NCBI RefSeq assembly: GCF_007744075.1 | Contig: NZ_CP036266.1 | Coordinates: 4,077,748 to 4,141,747 of the forward strand | Direction: 5' to 3' | DNA length: 64,000 bases | From: Gimesia chilikensis | GTDB lineage: Bacteria > Planctomycetota > Planctomycetia > Planctomycetales > Planctomycetaceae | Part shown: piece by piece, positions 16,945 through 25,899 of the stretch | Numbering within the stretch: position 1 is the stretch's first letter | How the letters are laid out: each line of letters opens with the position of its first letter | Translations under genes and position numbers: made by a program | The notes under the pieces: generated by a model | What the model was told of the DNA's origin: nothing | The model's input: the letters and a program-made list of their open reading frames with translations, nothing else | Database searches by the model: none

Positions 16945-17901
16945 ATGGATTTTCTTATGAATGACTTGTCCATTCATGGGCAGTTCAACTCGAAATCTGA
17001 GTTTTTCAACTCTATTGAAACTGTTATGAAAATTCGAAATTCCATTCGGAAATATGGTCGAGAATTATTTTGCAACAAATCAATGTCTTTTGCACAAGTG
17101 ACTAGAGATTGTGTGATGCAGCAGTCTATTCAATCGATGCATATTGATAAAAGGCGAGCTTTAATGCAATGGCTTACCCATATTGGTCCCTTTTGGATTG
17201 ATGAGCGATTACACAAAGAGGATGAGTGGCTTGAAGCACGTGAAGATAGAGACGTTGCAAATTCTGCTGTTGGAGAAGCCGCTTACCGCCGAATACATGG
17301 ATCTGATTGTGAATTGGTAAGTATGAATCCGTCGGAATGGGTTGAAGAATATGTAAGAGTAAAATGGCTAAAGAATTATGAAGAAACTCACGATATTGAA
17401 ATTCCAAATCATACCTCGATAGATACTGTATCTAAAACTCTAGAGGAATTACCAGCTACATTCTACGATTGGGACTCTTTGGAGCAATATGCCAAAATTA
17501 GATGTGATAAGCTTCATTTTGCTAAAGAGGCATTCACTCCTTTTCGTGGTCATCCTTATGCACAAGGAGTTGCTGAACAAATCATGATCCGGTTGCAGGT
17601 CCTGAATCGAATGTGTGAATGTTTTGATAAAAATGGAAATCGAACTAAGGAAGGAGACTTCCTTTATGAACAGCATTTCACCGGCGAGAAAGCCTGGTTT
17701 TCCGATTCTGGTAGAGATGAAAAAATCGATTTTAAAAACGATCTTACTTTTCCCCATCCAGAGAAAGCGGGAGAAGTCTTATTTTGTACCTGGCATGGAA
17801 AAGTCAAAACTCCACAAATAAGAATCCATTTCTCTTGGCCGATTGCATACAAAACAACTCTTTATGTTGTCTATGTGGGACCGAAGATTACAAAACGTTA
17901 A
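16945..17901 (+). CDS. Unknown protein, third gene of the DUF262-ATPase module
   Basis: ATG at 16945 has GGGGAG six bases upstream and lies one base after the ATPase stop; a TTG-started extension from 16924 is less likely. The 318-residue product is soluble, without signal peptide or membrane helix. Recognisable parts are a central acidic helical region and a C-terminal beta-rich region (FCTWHGKVKTPQIRIHFSWP, about 280-299). Several conserved-looking His, Trp and Asp residues occur, but no nuclease motif is clear to me. Its tight linkage makes it the likely third component, possibly the effector, of the DUF262/DUF3696 set. Confidence 0.72.
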   Translation: MDFLMNDLSIHGQFNSKSEFFNSIETVMKIRNSIRKYGRELFCNKSMSFAQVTRDCVMQQSIQSMHIDKRRALMQWLTHIGPFWIDERLHKEDEWLEAREDRDVANSAVGEAAYRRIHGSDCELVSMNPSEWVEEYVRVKWLKNYEETHDIEIPNHTSIDTVSKTLEELPATFYDWDSLEQYAKIRCDKLHFAKEAFTPFRGHPYAQGVAEQIMIRLQVLNRMCECFDKNGNRTKEGDFLYEQHFTGEKAWFSDSGRDEKIDFKNDLTFPHPEKAGEVLFCTWHGKVKTPQIRIHFSWPIAYKTTLYVVYVGPKITKR

Positions 17902-17922
17902 TTCAAAAAATAAGGGGCGTTG

Positions 17923-20900
17923 ATGGAAACCGAATCTTCACCTATCGAAGTTCGAGCTGAACTCGTTGACGCATTGCAACTGGACCTCATCGGGCCAACA
18001 GAAGGATTGGGTGATCCGCAGGAAATGCTGCCGCAGTCCCCTTCCCGCTGGTATCTGACCGGCTTTCTGGTCCCCACAGAAGCGGATGAAAAGCAGCGGT
18101 GCGATCCCACCAGCAATGATGATCTTGACCAGGCGGCAGAACCGGCCGGGCTGGATGATGATAGCACACCGGAGAAAACCGCTGCGCGGCTCTCATTTCT
18201 CCCCAGCAGTATGGGAATGAGTGTATTGATTCCCCCACAGGTTGAGAACCTCGAAACTCTGGTGCGTTATGGCGAGTACACACGAGTTGAGCAGGATGAA
18301 GGGTATACCGGGCCTCACGAGTGGAGACGGATTCCACGGGAAGAGCATGTCTCTCTCAATGTTGGCGACAGTACGCCCGGGAATGGAAAAGTTGCGGTTC
18401 CCAACAGCCGTGGTGTCGAGCTGGTCTGGTCTGTCAGACGTGTTCCCGATACGGGGTTTGAAGGCGGGCTTCCCGACGGGACGCGAAGTCTGTCTGTATT
18501 TGTGGTCAATCGCCGTAAACCTGCTCCTGATGAGATTCGCGATGAGGGTTTCATCTTCCAGGTGGATCTGGGGCTGCAAAGCGAAGTTTCTTTCGTCGCC
18601 CGACCGAATCTGCACAGCCTGGAAAGTGATGACTGGGACGAGCGCGTGGCTGATCTGCAATATCGCGATGCGTTTGAGTTTTCTGTGGGACACAGCGTTT
18701 CCACCGAATCGATGGTCGAACAGGGCGAGTGCAGGAAGGTCAAAACCACCTGGCTGCCCACGGCGGAAGTTGAACGCGTCGCGCCGGCCAAAAAAGAGGG
18801 GGTGACCCTCGATATGGGGTTGCTCTCCGTGTTGCGCGATGCCGCGGATGCCCAGGACCAACTGGGGCAGTTCGTTACTTCCTATAAGGAATGGATCAAG
18901 AATCAGGGAACATCCCTCGACAGGTTGTCGACGCGCCGCAGGGAAACGGCCCAAGAACTGCTCCATCGTGCGAATCTGGCGGCGGATCGAATTCAATCGG
19001 GAATTGACCTCCTGGCAGATCCGCAATGCCTGGAAGCGTTTCGCATCGCGAATAAAGCCATGGCAGCCCAGGGGCGTCGTCGACTGGCTTTACAGTGGAA
19101 TAAAAAGCCGGAAGAGATCACTCCTGAATGGCGTCCTTTTCAGCTGGCGTTTATTCTGATGAACCTCCGCGGGATTGCCGATCCTACCAGTGACGACCGC
19201 GAACTGGTTGATTTGCTGTTCTTCCCAACTGGTGGTGGAAAGACCGAAGCTTACCTGGGGCTGGCAGCGTTCACGCTCGTCTTGAGGCGGCTTCGGAATC
19301 CGGGGCTTTCATCCGCAGGATTGAGTGTGCTGATGCGTTATACGCTGCGTCTGCTGACGCTCGATCAGCTGGGACGCGCAGCAGCGTTGATCTGCGCATT
19401 GGAACTGGAGCGTCAACAGGATGTAGAAAAGCTGGGCGAGTGGCCCTTTGAGATCGGTTTGTGGGTCGGGAAAGCAGCAACACCCAACCGGATGGGCTCT
19501 AAAGGAGATACCGATCCCCATTCAGCGCGCAGGAAAACAATCGCGTTCCAGAACAACGACAAAAAGCCGTCTCCGATTCCCCTGGAAGAGTGCCCCTGGT
19601 GCGGTACGAAGTTCAAAGCGACTTCATTTCAACTGCTGCCCTATGCAGACGAACCAACCGATTTGCGCGTTACCTGTGCCAATCGCCGCTGTGACTTTTC
19701 GCAGGGGAACAGTCTGCCGATCCTGTCTGTAGATGAGCCAATTTACCGACGTCTGCCCTGCTTCATGATCGCTACCGTGGACAAATTTGCTGCCATGCCC
19801 TGGACCGGAGAAGTGGGAGGCTTCTTCGGACGCGTCGACCGGGCTGATTCAGCCGGTTTTTATGGTCCCTGTCATCCTACGGAGGGTGTGCCCCTGCCTG
19901 TCGATCGTCTTCCTCCGCCGGATCTGGTGATCCAGGACGAGTTGCATCTGATCTCAGGGCCCCTGGGAACCGTGGTAGGGCTTTATGAGACTGCTCTGGA
20001 TGAATTATCGGCAATCGATATCGATGGCAAAACGGTTCATCCCAAGATCATCGCTTCGACAGCCACGGTCCGCCGTGCTCAGAGCCAGATCCGCGCTTTG
20101 TTTAATCGACGTGATGTGGATGTGTTTCCTCCGCCGGGGCCGGATATTCGCGATTCCTTTTTCGCAGAAACCCATTCGACGGAGGAAAGCAATGCACGAA
20201 AATATGTGGGGGTCGCCGCTCAGGGGCGGAGTCCCAAGGTGATTCTCCTGCGAGTCTATATGGCTTTGCTGGGGGCGGCTCAGAAAGCGTACGCTGAAGC
20301 CGGTGGTAAGAAGAACACTGAGAATCCCGCAGATCCCTATATGACACTGTTAGGTTACTTTAACAGTTTGCGTGAGCTGGGAGGGGCACGGAGGTTGATT
20401 GAAGATGATGTCAGAACGCAGTTGACGGGACGTGGTTCGCGGAAACGGATTGGGGAAACAGAAGGTTTGTTCCTTGATAGAACCATCGCTTATGAGCCAG
20501 TCGAACTGACCAGTCGCGTTTCAACAGATAAGGTATCAGAGGCGAAACGCAGACTGTCCCAGCTGTTTAAAGAAAAGGATCATGTCGATGTGGCCATCGC
20601 AACGAACATGATTTCCGTCGGGTTGGATATTACTCGACTTGGACTGATGGTCTGTTTCGGGCAGCCGAAAACAAGTGCGGAATATATCCAGGCGACCAGT
20701 CGTGTGGGACGTGATGCTGATCGGCCTGGTCTGGTGGTGACCATTCTCAATATCCACCGACCTCGAGACCGTTCGCATTACGAACGATTCACTGCATTCC
20801 ATAATACGTTTTATCGTAGCGTTGAGGCGACCAGTGTGACCCCCTTCTCTCCTCGTGCGCTGGACAGGGGACTGGCGGGGACCTTGATTGCGCTGGCACG

Positions 20901-21324
20901 TCTGGGGAATTCAGTAATGACTCCACCGCGCGGTGCCCTCGAAATTCTCAATGAACGGGCCCGATTAGACTCTGCTGTGGATTTGCTGGCTGAACGTGCC
21001 CTGGAGACACACGATAAAAGATCATCAGAGGATGCAAAACAGTTAAAGCTAAAAGTACATAAGCAGTGTAATGGTTTACTTGATGCGTGGTATACGATCG
21101 CCAAAGAGCTTCATGATGTGGGAGGAGCATTGCAGTACCAGACCGAAACCGGGGGAGCGCAGAGACTGCTCTATGAGTTTTTAAATACTGAATTGAAAAC
21201 GTTACCAGCGCGCCATAAAAAGTTTCGGGCTAATCGTTCCATGCGTGACGTCGAGCCCAGTGTGAACCTGTGGTTAAAGACCATTGATGGTGTCGATATT
21301 GATGAAGAGGAGAAAGATACATGA
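17923..21324 (+). CDS. drmA: DISARM helicase DrmA
   Basis: This 1,133-residue protein is the DISARM core helicase. Motifs: Walker A FFPTGGGKTEAYLG (about 433-446); a zinc-binding insertion with CPWCGTKF (about 557) and CANRRC (about 585-590); DExH-like IQDELHLISG (about 669); IASTATVRRA (about 707); the C-terminal lobe with IATNMISVGLDITRLG and the arginine finger in IQATSRVGRD (about 923-932). The N-terminal 300 residues are the DrmA-specific part. DrmA forms a complex with DrmB that binds DNA and is involved in sensing unmodified or phage DNA. ATG at 17923 is preceded by AAGGGG. It follows the module gene by 21 bases and overlaps drmB by ATGA. GC content returns to the level of drmD. Confidence 0.95.
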   Translation: METESSPIEVRAELVDALQLDLIGPTEGLGDPQEMLPQSPSRWYLTGFLVPTEADEKQRCDPTSNDDLDQAAEPAGLDDDSTPEKTAARLSFLPSSMGMSVLIPPQVENLETLVRYGEYTRVEQDEGYTGPHEWRRIPREEHVSLNVGDSTPGNGKVAVPNSRGVELVWSVRRVPDTGFEGGLPDGTRSLSVFVVNRRKPAPDEIRDEGFIFQVDLGLQSEVSFVARPNLHSLESDDWDERVADLQYRDAFEFSVGHSVSTESMVEQGECRKVKTTWLPTAEVERVAPAKKEGVTLDMGLLSVLRDAADAQDQLGQFVTSYKEWIKNQGTSLDRLSTRRRETAQELLHRANLAADRIQSGIDLLADPQCLEAFRIANKAMAAQGRRRLALQWNKKPEEITPEWRPFQLAFILMNLRGIADPTSDDRELVDLLFFPTGGGKTEAYLGLAAFTLVLRRLRNPGLSSAGLSVLMRYTLRLLTLDQLGRAAALICALELERQQDVEKLGEWPFEIGLWVGKAATPNRMGSKGDTDPHSARRKTIAFQNNDKKPSPIPLEECPWCGTKFKATSFQLLPYADEPTDLRVTCANRRCDFSQGNSLPILSVDEPIYRRLPCFMIATVDKFAAMPWTGEVGGFFGRVDRADSAGFYGPCHPTEGVPLPVDRLPPPDLVIQDELHLISGPLGTVVGLYETALDELSAIDIDGKTVHPKIIASTATVRRAQSQIRALFNRRDVDVFPPPGPDIRDSFFAETHSTEESNARKYVGVAAQGRSPKVILLRVYMALLGAAQKAYAEAGGKKNTENPADPYMTLLGYFNSLRELGGARRLIEDDVRTQLTGRGSRKRIGETEGLFLDRTIAYEPVELTSRVSTDKVSEAKRRLSQLFKEKDHVDVAIATNMISVGLDITRLGLMVCFGQPKTSAEYIQATSRVGRDADRPGLVVTILNIHRPRDRSHYERFTAFHNTFYRSVEATSVTPFSPRALDRGLAGTLIALARLGNSVMTPPRGALEILNERARLDSAVDLLAERALETHDKRSSEDAKQLKLKVHKQCNGLLDAWYTIAKELHDVGGALQYQTETGGAQRLLYEFLNTELKTLPARHKKFRANRSMRDVEPSVNLWLKTIDGVDIDEEEKDT

Positions 21325-23156
21325 GTCGACGCCAGCAGAAGAAAGCACCTGGCCAAGTACGTCAGAGCCAACTGATCACGTCCTTTGGCCCCGGAGCGAT
21401 GATGGATTTGCCTGATCATTCGGTGCTGATCAGTGGCCTGGATGCCTGGTCCTCGGGGGGCGAAGAGATCATTGAACCCCGGCTGACAGACAAGTTGAAA
21501 GAATTGTTTGATCCACCTCTGCAAATTTTGCGACTTTTCACCCCTCCCCCAGATTCGGAAGACCCTACAGCGCCCCAGACCGGGATCACAGCCTGGCAGT
21601 TTCCGGAATGGTTCATTACACAAGATGTTGACCGAGAGGCCAGCCAGGGGGCTGTCAGAGCCAGGATGCTGGTTCCTCGTCGCATGTTGACGAAGGGGAA
21701 ATTTGTCGATGATAACAGAAAAAAACGCAGTGTGGTTCCGGTCCGTTTCGTAAGAGCATGTCGAAGTGGACATATCGGCGATATTGACTGGTACACCTTC
21801 TCTCACTTTCACGAAACTGATTGTCGTCGTCCTCTATGGATCGAGGAAGTCGGAACGAGTGGGGACATCGCAGAAGTCTATGTGCGCTGTGAATGTGGGA
21901 GTCGCAGGCCACTGGCTGAAGCCGTTGGGTTTTCGGCAGGGGCACTCGGACACTGTGATGGTGCCCGTCCCTGGTTGGGACCTTACGCGTGGGAACAGTG
22001 TAATGAACTGAACCGTTTGCTGATTCGCCAGGCAAGTAATGCCTATTTTTCCCAGCTGATGAGTGTGATTTCATTGCCTGATCGCAATGAGAATCTGCAT
22101 GAAGCTGTCAAGTCGGCCTGGGACTTTATTGGTGAAGTCGAAGATACAGAGATGCTCAAATACGAGCGAAAAAAGTCGAAGGTCCATGCGTTGTTGGAAG
22201 ATTTTCGGGATGAGGAAGTCTTTGCAGAGGTTAAGGTGATCAGGGGAGAGACGCCTCAGATTCCCAAATCAGTCAAGCAGGCTGAGATGGAAACGCTGAT
22301 TGCCAGTAAAGACGAATTGGGGGATGACAAACCGGACGGTAATTTCTTTGCCAGAACTTTACCACGCGAAGTCTGGGGTCAACCATGGATGAACAGCGTG
22401 GAACGCGTCGTGTTGGTTCATCGACTGCGAGAGGTTATGGCTCAGGTTGGATTTACCCGATTTGAAGCTGTATCGCCTGATATTGATGGAGAGCTGGAAA
22501 TAGGAGTCCGCAGGGCAGCCCTGGCTCGAGAGATTACCTGGTTACCAGCTGTTGAAAACCGGGGAGAAGGCGTATTTATCCAATTCAGTTCAGACGCGGT
22601 TGAAAAATGGGTGGCCCGTGAGGATGTGATCGCGAGAGGGACTCGTCTGCTGGCCGGTTACGATGCCTGGAAAGCAGAGCATCATGGCGCGACAAAGAAA
22701 TTTGTTGAGACGGGAGGTTTACTTCCCTATGTATTATTCCATTCATTTTCTCATATGCTGGTGACGGCGGTTTCGCTGGAGTGTGGTTATCCAGCCAGTT
22801 CCATTAGAGAACGCATCTATACGATTCCCGATGTGGGTTATGGAATCCTGCTTTATACAGGAACCTCTGATGCGGAAGGAACCCTGGGAGGCCTGGTTCA
22901 AGTGGGCAGGAGAATCCACGAGCATGTTCGAAATGCACTTGAAATGGGAGAGCTCTGCTCTAATGATCCCGTGTGTGCCCAGCATGAGCCTGCCAATATG
23001 CATGAACGACGCTTTCTCCACGGCGCGGCCTGCCATGGGTGTCTGTTGATTTCAGAAACTTCGTGTGAACAGCACAATGAGTTTCTGGATCGTGCCTTAG
23101 TCGTACCGACAGTGGACAACCTGGGAACCGAATTTTTCAAGATGGCTGCTGAATGA
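21321..23156 (+). CDS. drmB: DISARM protein DrmB (DUF1998)
   Basis: A 611-residue DUF1998 protein. The N-terminus has the typical DrmB opening SQLITSFGPGAMMDLPDHSV (about 15-34). Cysteines in VRCECGSRRPL and GHCDGARPW (about 190-220) probably bind zinc. The DUF1998 region includes FHSFSHMLVTAVSLECGYP (about 473-491), TGTSDAEGTLGGLV (about 514-527) and a C-terminal cluster ACHGCLLISETSCEQHN (about 571-587). DrmB partners DrmA to form the DNA-binding complex. GAGGAG precedes the ATG, and the gene overlaps both neighbours by ATGA, so drmA, drmB and drmC are translationally coupled. Confidence 0.95.
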   Translation: MSRRQQKKAPGQVRQSQLITSFGPGAMMDLPDHSVLISGLDAWSSGGEEIIEPRLTDKLKELFDPPLQILRLFTPPPDSEDPTAPQTGITAWQFPEWFITQDVDREASQGAVRARMLVPRRMLTKGKFVDDNRKKRSVVPVRFVRACRSGHIGDIDWYTFSHFHETDCRRPLWIEEVGTSGDIAEVYVRCECGSRRPLAEAVGFSAGALGHCDGARPWLGPYAWEQCNELNRLLIRQASNAYFSQLMSVISLPDRNENLHEAVKSAWDFIGEVEDTEMLKYERKKSKVHALLEDFRDEEVFAEVKVIRGETPQIPKSVKQAEMETLIASKDELGDDKPDGNFFARTLPREVWGQPWMNSVERVVLVHRLREVMAQVGFTRFEAVSPDIDGELEIGVRRAALAREITWLPAVENRGEGVFIQFSSDAVEKWVAREDVIARGTRLLAGYDAWKAEHHGATKKFVETGGLLPYVLFHSFSHMLVTAVSLECGYPASSIRERIYTIPDVGYGILLYTGTSDAEGTLGGLVQVGRRIHEHVRNALEMGELCSNDPVCAQHEPANMHERRFLHGAACHGCLLISETSCEQHNEFLDRALVVPTVDNLGTEFFKMAAE

Positions 23157-23944
23157 ATAATGCCTTTATTAAGCTCGGTAACACGGACCTTGAGACGCTG
23201 GCTGCTTATCTGCGTTCTGGTCGTGTGGCGGCCCCTTATACGAGCCTGCAGTTGATGCGTATTCTACCGGCGGGTTTAAGCAGTGAGGTGCTGGAAGGAC
23301 TGGTTTATTATGACAGTCTCGGGTTTTCCGCAGCTCAAATAGCGACTATTCTGGAACTGGTCGAACAGGATCGAAGAAATGGCCGTTCGGACGAACCGCC
23401 GATCGATCTGGTTACTTCCGGACCAGAAGCGCCCGGAATTACAAATCGGGATACCTCTGTTGTTGTTCGTGAACTATTTGCACATGCCAGGAAGTCCGTT
23501 CTGGTAGTGGGGTATGCAGTATATCAGGGGCAACGGGTGTTTGAGGCACTGGCGAAACGAATGGAGGAACATCCTGATCTGGACGTCAATTTTTTCCTGA
23601 ACATCCCCAGGCCAGATCGTGACGAAACGTCCTCTGAGATAATTGTATCTCAGTTCAAACAGCGGTTTAAGCAAACACAATGGCCTGATAGTTCCCGCCT
23701 GCCTAATGTGTATTACGACCCGCGTTCTGTGGCGGATGACGCACCAGTCCGCTCTTCTCTGCATGCAAAATGTGTTGTTGTCGATCTGGAACATGTCTTC
23801 GTTTCATCTGCTAACTTCACAGAAGCCGGCCAGCAGCGAAATATCGAAGTGGGACTGAATATCAAAAGCGAGTGGTTGGCAGAACGGCTGGTAAAGCATT
23901 TCCGCCATTTGCAGGCGGAGGGGCTTTTGGTCAAAGCGTTTTGA
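23153..23944 (+). CDS. drmC: DISARM phospholipase D-like protein DrmC
   Basis: A 263-residue protein with one HKD-type active site: HAKCVVVD (about 204-211), SSANFTEAG (about 222-230) and QRNIEVG (about 232-238). PLD-fold nucleases with one HKD motif act as dimers. DrmC is a core gene of class 1 DISARM but was found less essential than the others in the characterised class 2 system. The N-terminal 90 residues are helical. It starts in the drmB stop (ATGA) and ends the operon; a degraded region follows. Confidence 0.93.
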   Translation: MNNAFIKLGNTDLETLAAYLRSGRVAAPYTSLQLMRILPAGLSSEVLEGLVYYDSLGFSAAQIATILELVEQDRRNGRSDEPPIDLVTSGPEAPGITNRDTSVVVRELFAHARKSVLVVGYAVYQGQRVFEALAKRMEEHPDLDVNFFLNIPRPDRDETSSEIIVSQFKQRFKQTQWPDSSRLPNVYYDPRSVADDAPVRSSLHAKCVVVDLEHVFVSSANFTEAGQQRNIEVGLNIKSEWLAERLVKHFRHLQAEGLLVKAF

Positions 23945-24310
23945 GACGGTGGGCTCTAATAAGTATTCATCAACTTTTGGAGTTCGTGTTCATTCCGAAA
24001 GCGTCCGAATACACGTTGAATATTCCAATATGGTTCTCTTTTTCTTCGACGTAGTCAGTAATCCTTCCTGAGTTGCCCCCTTATGGCTACCCCAGAAGTC
24101 CCTGGTCTTCCCCGGTATGTTGACAGTCCAGCAATTCATTCCTCGGTCAGTTCCACAATCCGATCTACCTCTTCGTCACTGGCCCGGGTATTGCCAGCAT
24201 GTTCTACCGGGGAAAAGAGAATCCTGGCCTACCGGTCCCCCAGATGGCCGGTCTGGCCCAGAGCCTTGATGACCCGACAAGCGGTCTGGAGATGACATCG
24301 GTGGAATGGC
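23945..24310. other. Degraded region downstream of drmC
   Basis: Apart from the minus-strand gene remnant at 24136-24310 (listed separately) I see no intact gene or clear terminator. The 200 bases after drmC are AT-rich and featureless. Confidence 0.5.
24136..24310 (-). pseudogene. Remnant of an unidentified gene
   Basis: Read leftward, one frame gives protein-like text interrupted by one stop: HLQTACRVIKALGQTGHLG, then after a TAG the stretch NTRASDEEVDRIVELTEE and a final stop at 24136-24138. This looks like the C-terminus of a decayed gene. It lies just downstream of the nuclease-like gene at 24311. I cannot assign a family. Confidence 0.35.
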
Positions 24311-24727
24311 TCAAGACCCCGAGTCACCACGTCCGATTCTGGACCACGCCCCGCGAAATTCGTCTACGTCGTATGCGTTAGGTTGGAGCCAGAAAGAAAC
24401 ACGCCCTTCCTTTTCCCCACGATGTGCAAGTTGCCGAACTTTGTCGGGCGTAAGTATGAACGCTGTCGGATCAATTGAAACCTTGTTGACGATTACCCAA
24501 AAGTCGCCCATTACTTTATCGAGCGTTTTCCCAAGGGGCACGGGAGCACGCTTGCTGAGTGCCTTCACCTGCACACCAATGTATTTCTTGCCGTCTCCGC
24601 TATACGCCACGACATCGATGCCTCTTGCGTTTCTGGCTGTCGGCATCACATTCCAACCGAGGAGGGATAATTGGTAACACGTGAAGTACAATCCTGCATT
24701 GCCTACAATTTGGCCGTCTAGTTTCAT
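24311..24727 (-). CDS. Putative PD-(D/E)XK-like nuclease-fold protein
   Basis: A 138-residue protein. The N-terminal helix with GNAGLYFTCYQLSLLGWNV (about 8-26) followed by ARNARGIDVVAY (about 32-43) and IGVQVKAL (about 50-57) has the helix-D-x(n)-(E/Q)xK pattern of small restriction-endonuclease-fold proteins; the third residue is Q (QVK), a variant seen in some active families. The C-terminus (about 125-138: WSRIGRGDSGS) may be altered because a gene remnant follows directly. ATG at 24727 is used. It could be a stand-alone defence or repair nuclease, or a mobile-element protein. It is oriented against the DISARM operon. Confidence 0.6.
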   Translation of the reverse strand: MKLDGQIVGNAGLYFTCYQLSLLGWNVMPTARNARGIDVVAYSGDGKKYIGVQVKALSKRAPVPLGKTLDKVMGDFWVIVNKVSIDPTAFILTPDKVRQLAHRGEKEGRVSFWLQPNAYDVDEFRGAWSRIGRGDSGS

Positions 24728-25050
24728 GCCGTGTTTTCCTTTTCTGATTCTTCGTGGCAGATTTCAGCCAGGCGTTTCCACTATCAACCATTGCGTTATC
24801 GAGGTTTACAGAACAAAAGAATGCATGTCGATTGCAATTCAAGATTTTAGTGGTGAGTTTACTCCTGATTTAAAGTTAGCCAATCCAAGATTCAACCAAT
24901 TTAGCGGCAACTCAACAATTCTGTATCCCTTATTGATATATGAACTTACATCTTTTCAATCATAAATCAGACTATTATTTCGAATATTTCACTAGTTACG
25001 TTTATTTCGTTTGCACGATATAATTCTCTAACGACAAGGAGAAATGAAAT
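24728..25050. other. Divergent intergenic region with antitoxin promoter
   Basis: An AT-rich 323-base gap between the nuclease-like gene (leftward) and the antitoxin gene (rightward). TATAAT at 25019-25024 is a good -10 element 27 bases before the antitoxin start; TTACGT at 24996-25001 is a weak -35 at 17-base spacing. GGAG precedes the ATG at 25051. No further gene is visible. Confidence 0.45.
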
Positions 25051-25497
25051 ATGTCAATGCAAACACTAAATGAACCCATTATCCCATCAGTGAGTGAAGT
25101 AGGTCTAGCGAAAGCCTCAAGCAGGCGTCTTACACCGTTCGTTAATAAGAATCTAAAAGTACGTATTGCTGAAACAGATGAGCAAATTGAGTTACCAGCC
25201 GGTGCTGTTCGGCTACTTGTAGATCTACTTTCAGCAATGGCTGAGGGTAATGCAGTAACGCTCATTCCCATCCATGCTGAATTGACAACACAGCAGGCAG
25301 CAGACTTGCTTAATGTTTCAAGGCCATTTCTGATTCGGGAACTGGAATCAGGTGTGATTCCTTTTCGTAAAGTAGGTACTCACCGTCGCGTATTATTTAG
25401 CGACCTCATGGAGTACAAACACGAAATTGACAAAAAACGGCATGAAATTCTGGACGAATTGGCGGAACAGACACAAGAGCTAGACATGGGCTACTAA
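25051..25497 (+). CDS. HTH (excisionase-type) antitoxin of a PIN toxin pair
   Basis: A 148-residue protein. The middle holds an excisionase/MerR-like helix-turn-helix: LTTQQAADLLNVSRPFLIRE (about 77-96) followed by IPFRKVGTHRRVLFSDLMEY, the usual HTH_17 wing. The C-terminal helix (KRHEILDELAEQTQELD) probably binds the toxin. Such antitoxins pair with PIN-domain ribonucleases. GGAG lies before ATG 25051. The toxin gene starts 20 bases after its stop. The partner is truncated, so the antitoxin may now be a solitary regulator. Confidence 0.82.
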   Translation: MSMQTLNEPIIPSVSEVGLAKASSRRLTPFVNKNLKVRIAETDEQIELPAGAVRLLVDLLSAMAEGNAVTLIPIHAELTTQQAADLLNVSRPFLIRELESGVIPFRKVGTHRRVLFSDLMEYKHEIDKKRHEILDELAEQTQELDMGY

Positions 25498-25517
25498 TAC
25501 TTGATTGGTCATGGACG

Positions 25518-25820
25518 ATGGCAACATTCACAGCACTGTACGATGCTTGCGTATTATATCCAGCGCCATTACGTGATTTACTCATGAGACTTGCTTTGAC
25601 CGATCTTTTCCGCGCAAGATGGACTGATCAGATTCATGATGAGTGGATTCGTAATGTGCTAAAAGATCGGACAGACATCACACCAGATCAGTTGGAACGC
25701 ACTCGAAGTCTGATGAACTTTCATGTTCGTGATAGTCTGGTACCCTACTGTGGGTCAATCACTTTCACTGCGTTACGAAATCCAGGGAAATCTGATTCGT
25801 ATCATACCCCTCAATCTTGA
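25518..25820 (+). pseudogene. C-terminally truncated PIN-domain toxin
   Basis: The first 75 residues match PIN toxins linked to HTH antitoxins: ALYDACVLYPAPLRDLLMRL (6-25) with the first catalytic Asp (D9), then the EWIRN helix. A full protein has about 180-200 residues and carries further acidic residues in the second half. Here homology stops near 25,750 and a foreign tail (GSITFTALRNPGKSDSYH) leads to a stop. A deletion that fused the gene to another one (next entry) is the likely cause. Catalytic activity is improbable because the later acidic residues are gone. Confidence 0.75.
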
Positions 25821-25899
25821 CACGAACTGGCAAGAAATCCGTCAGCAGTTACTAGATCTTTTAGATCTAAATTCACTGAACGTGGCCCCAATATCATAG
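25765..25899 (+). pseudogene. C-terminal fragment of another gene at the deletion scar
   Basis: In a different frame from the toxin, the bases 25765-25899 read SLRYEIQGNLIRIIPLNL then DTNWQEIRQQLLDLLDLN and end NVAPIS before TAG. This is well-formed protein text without its own start, consistent with the tail of a second gene brought next to the toxin by a deletion. Family unknown. Confidence 0.4.
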
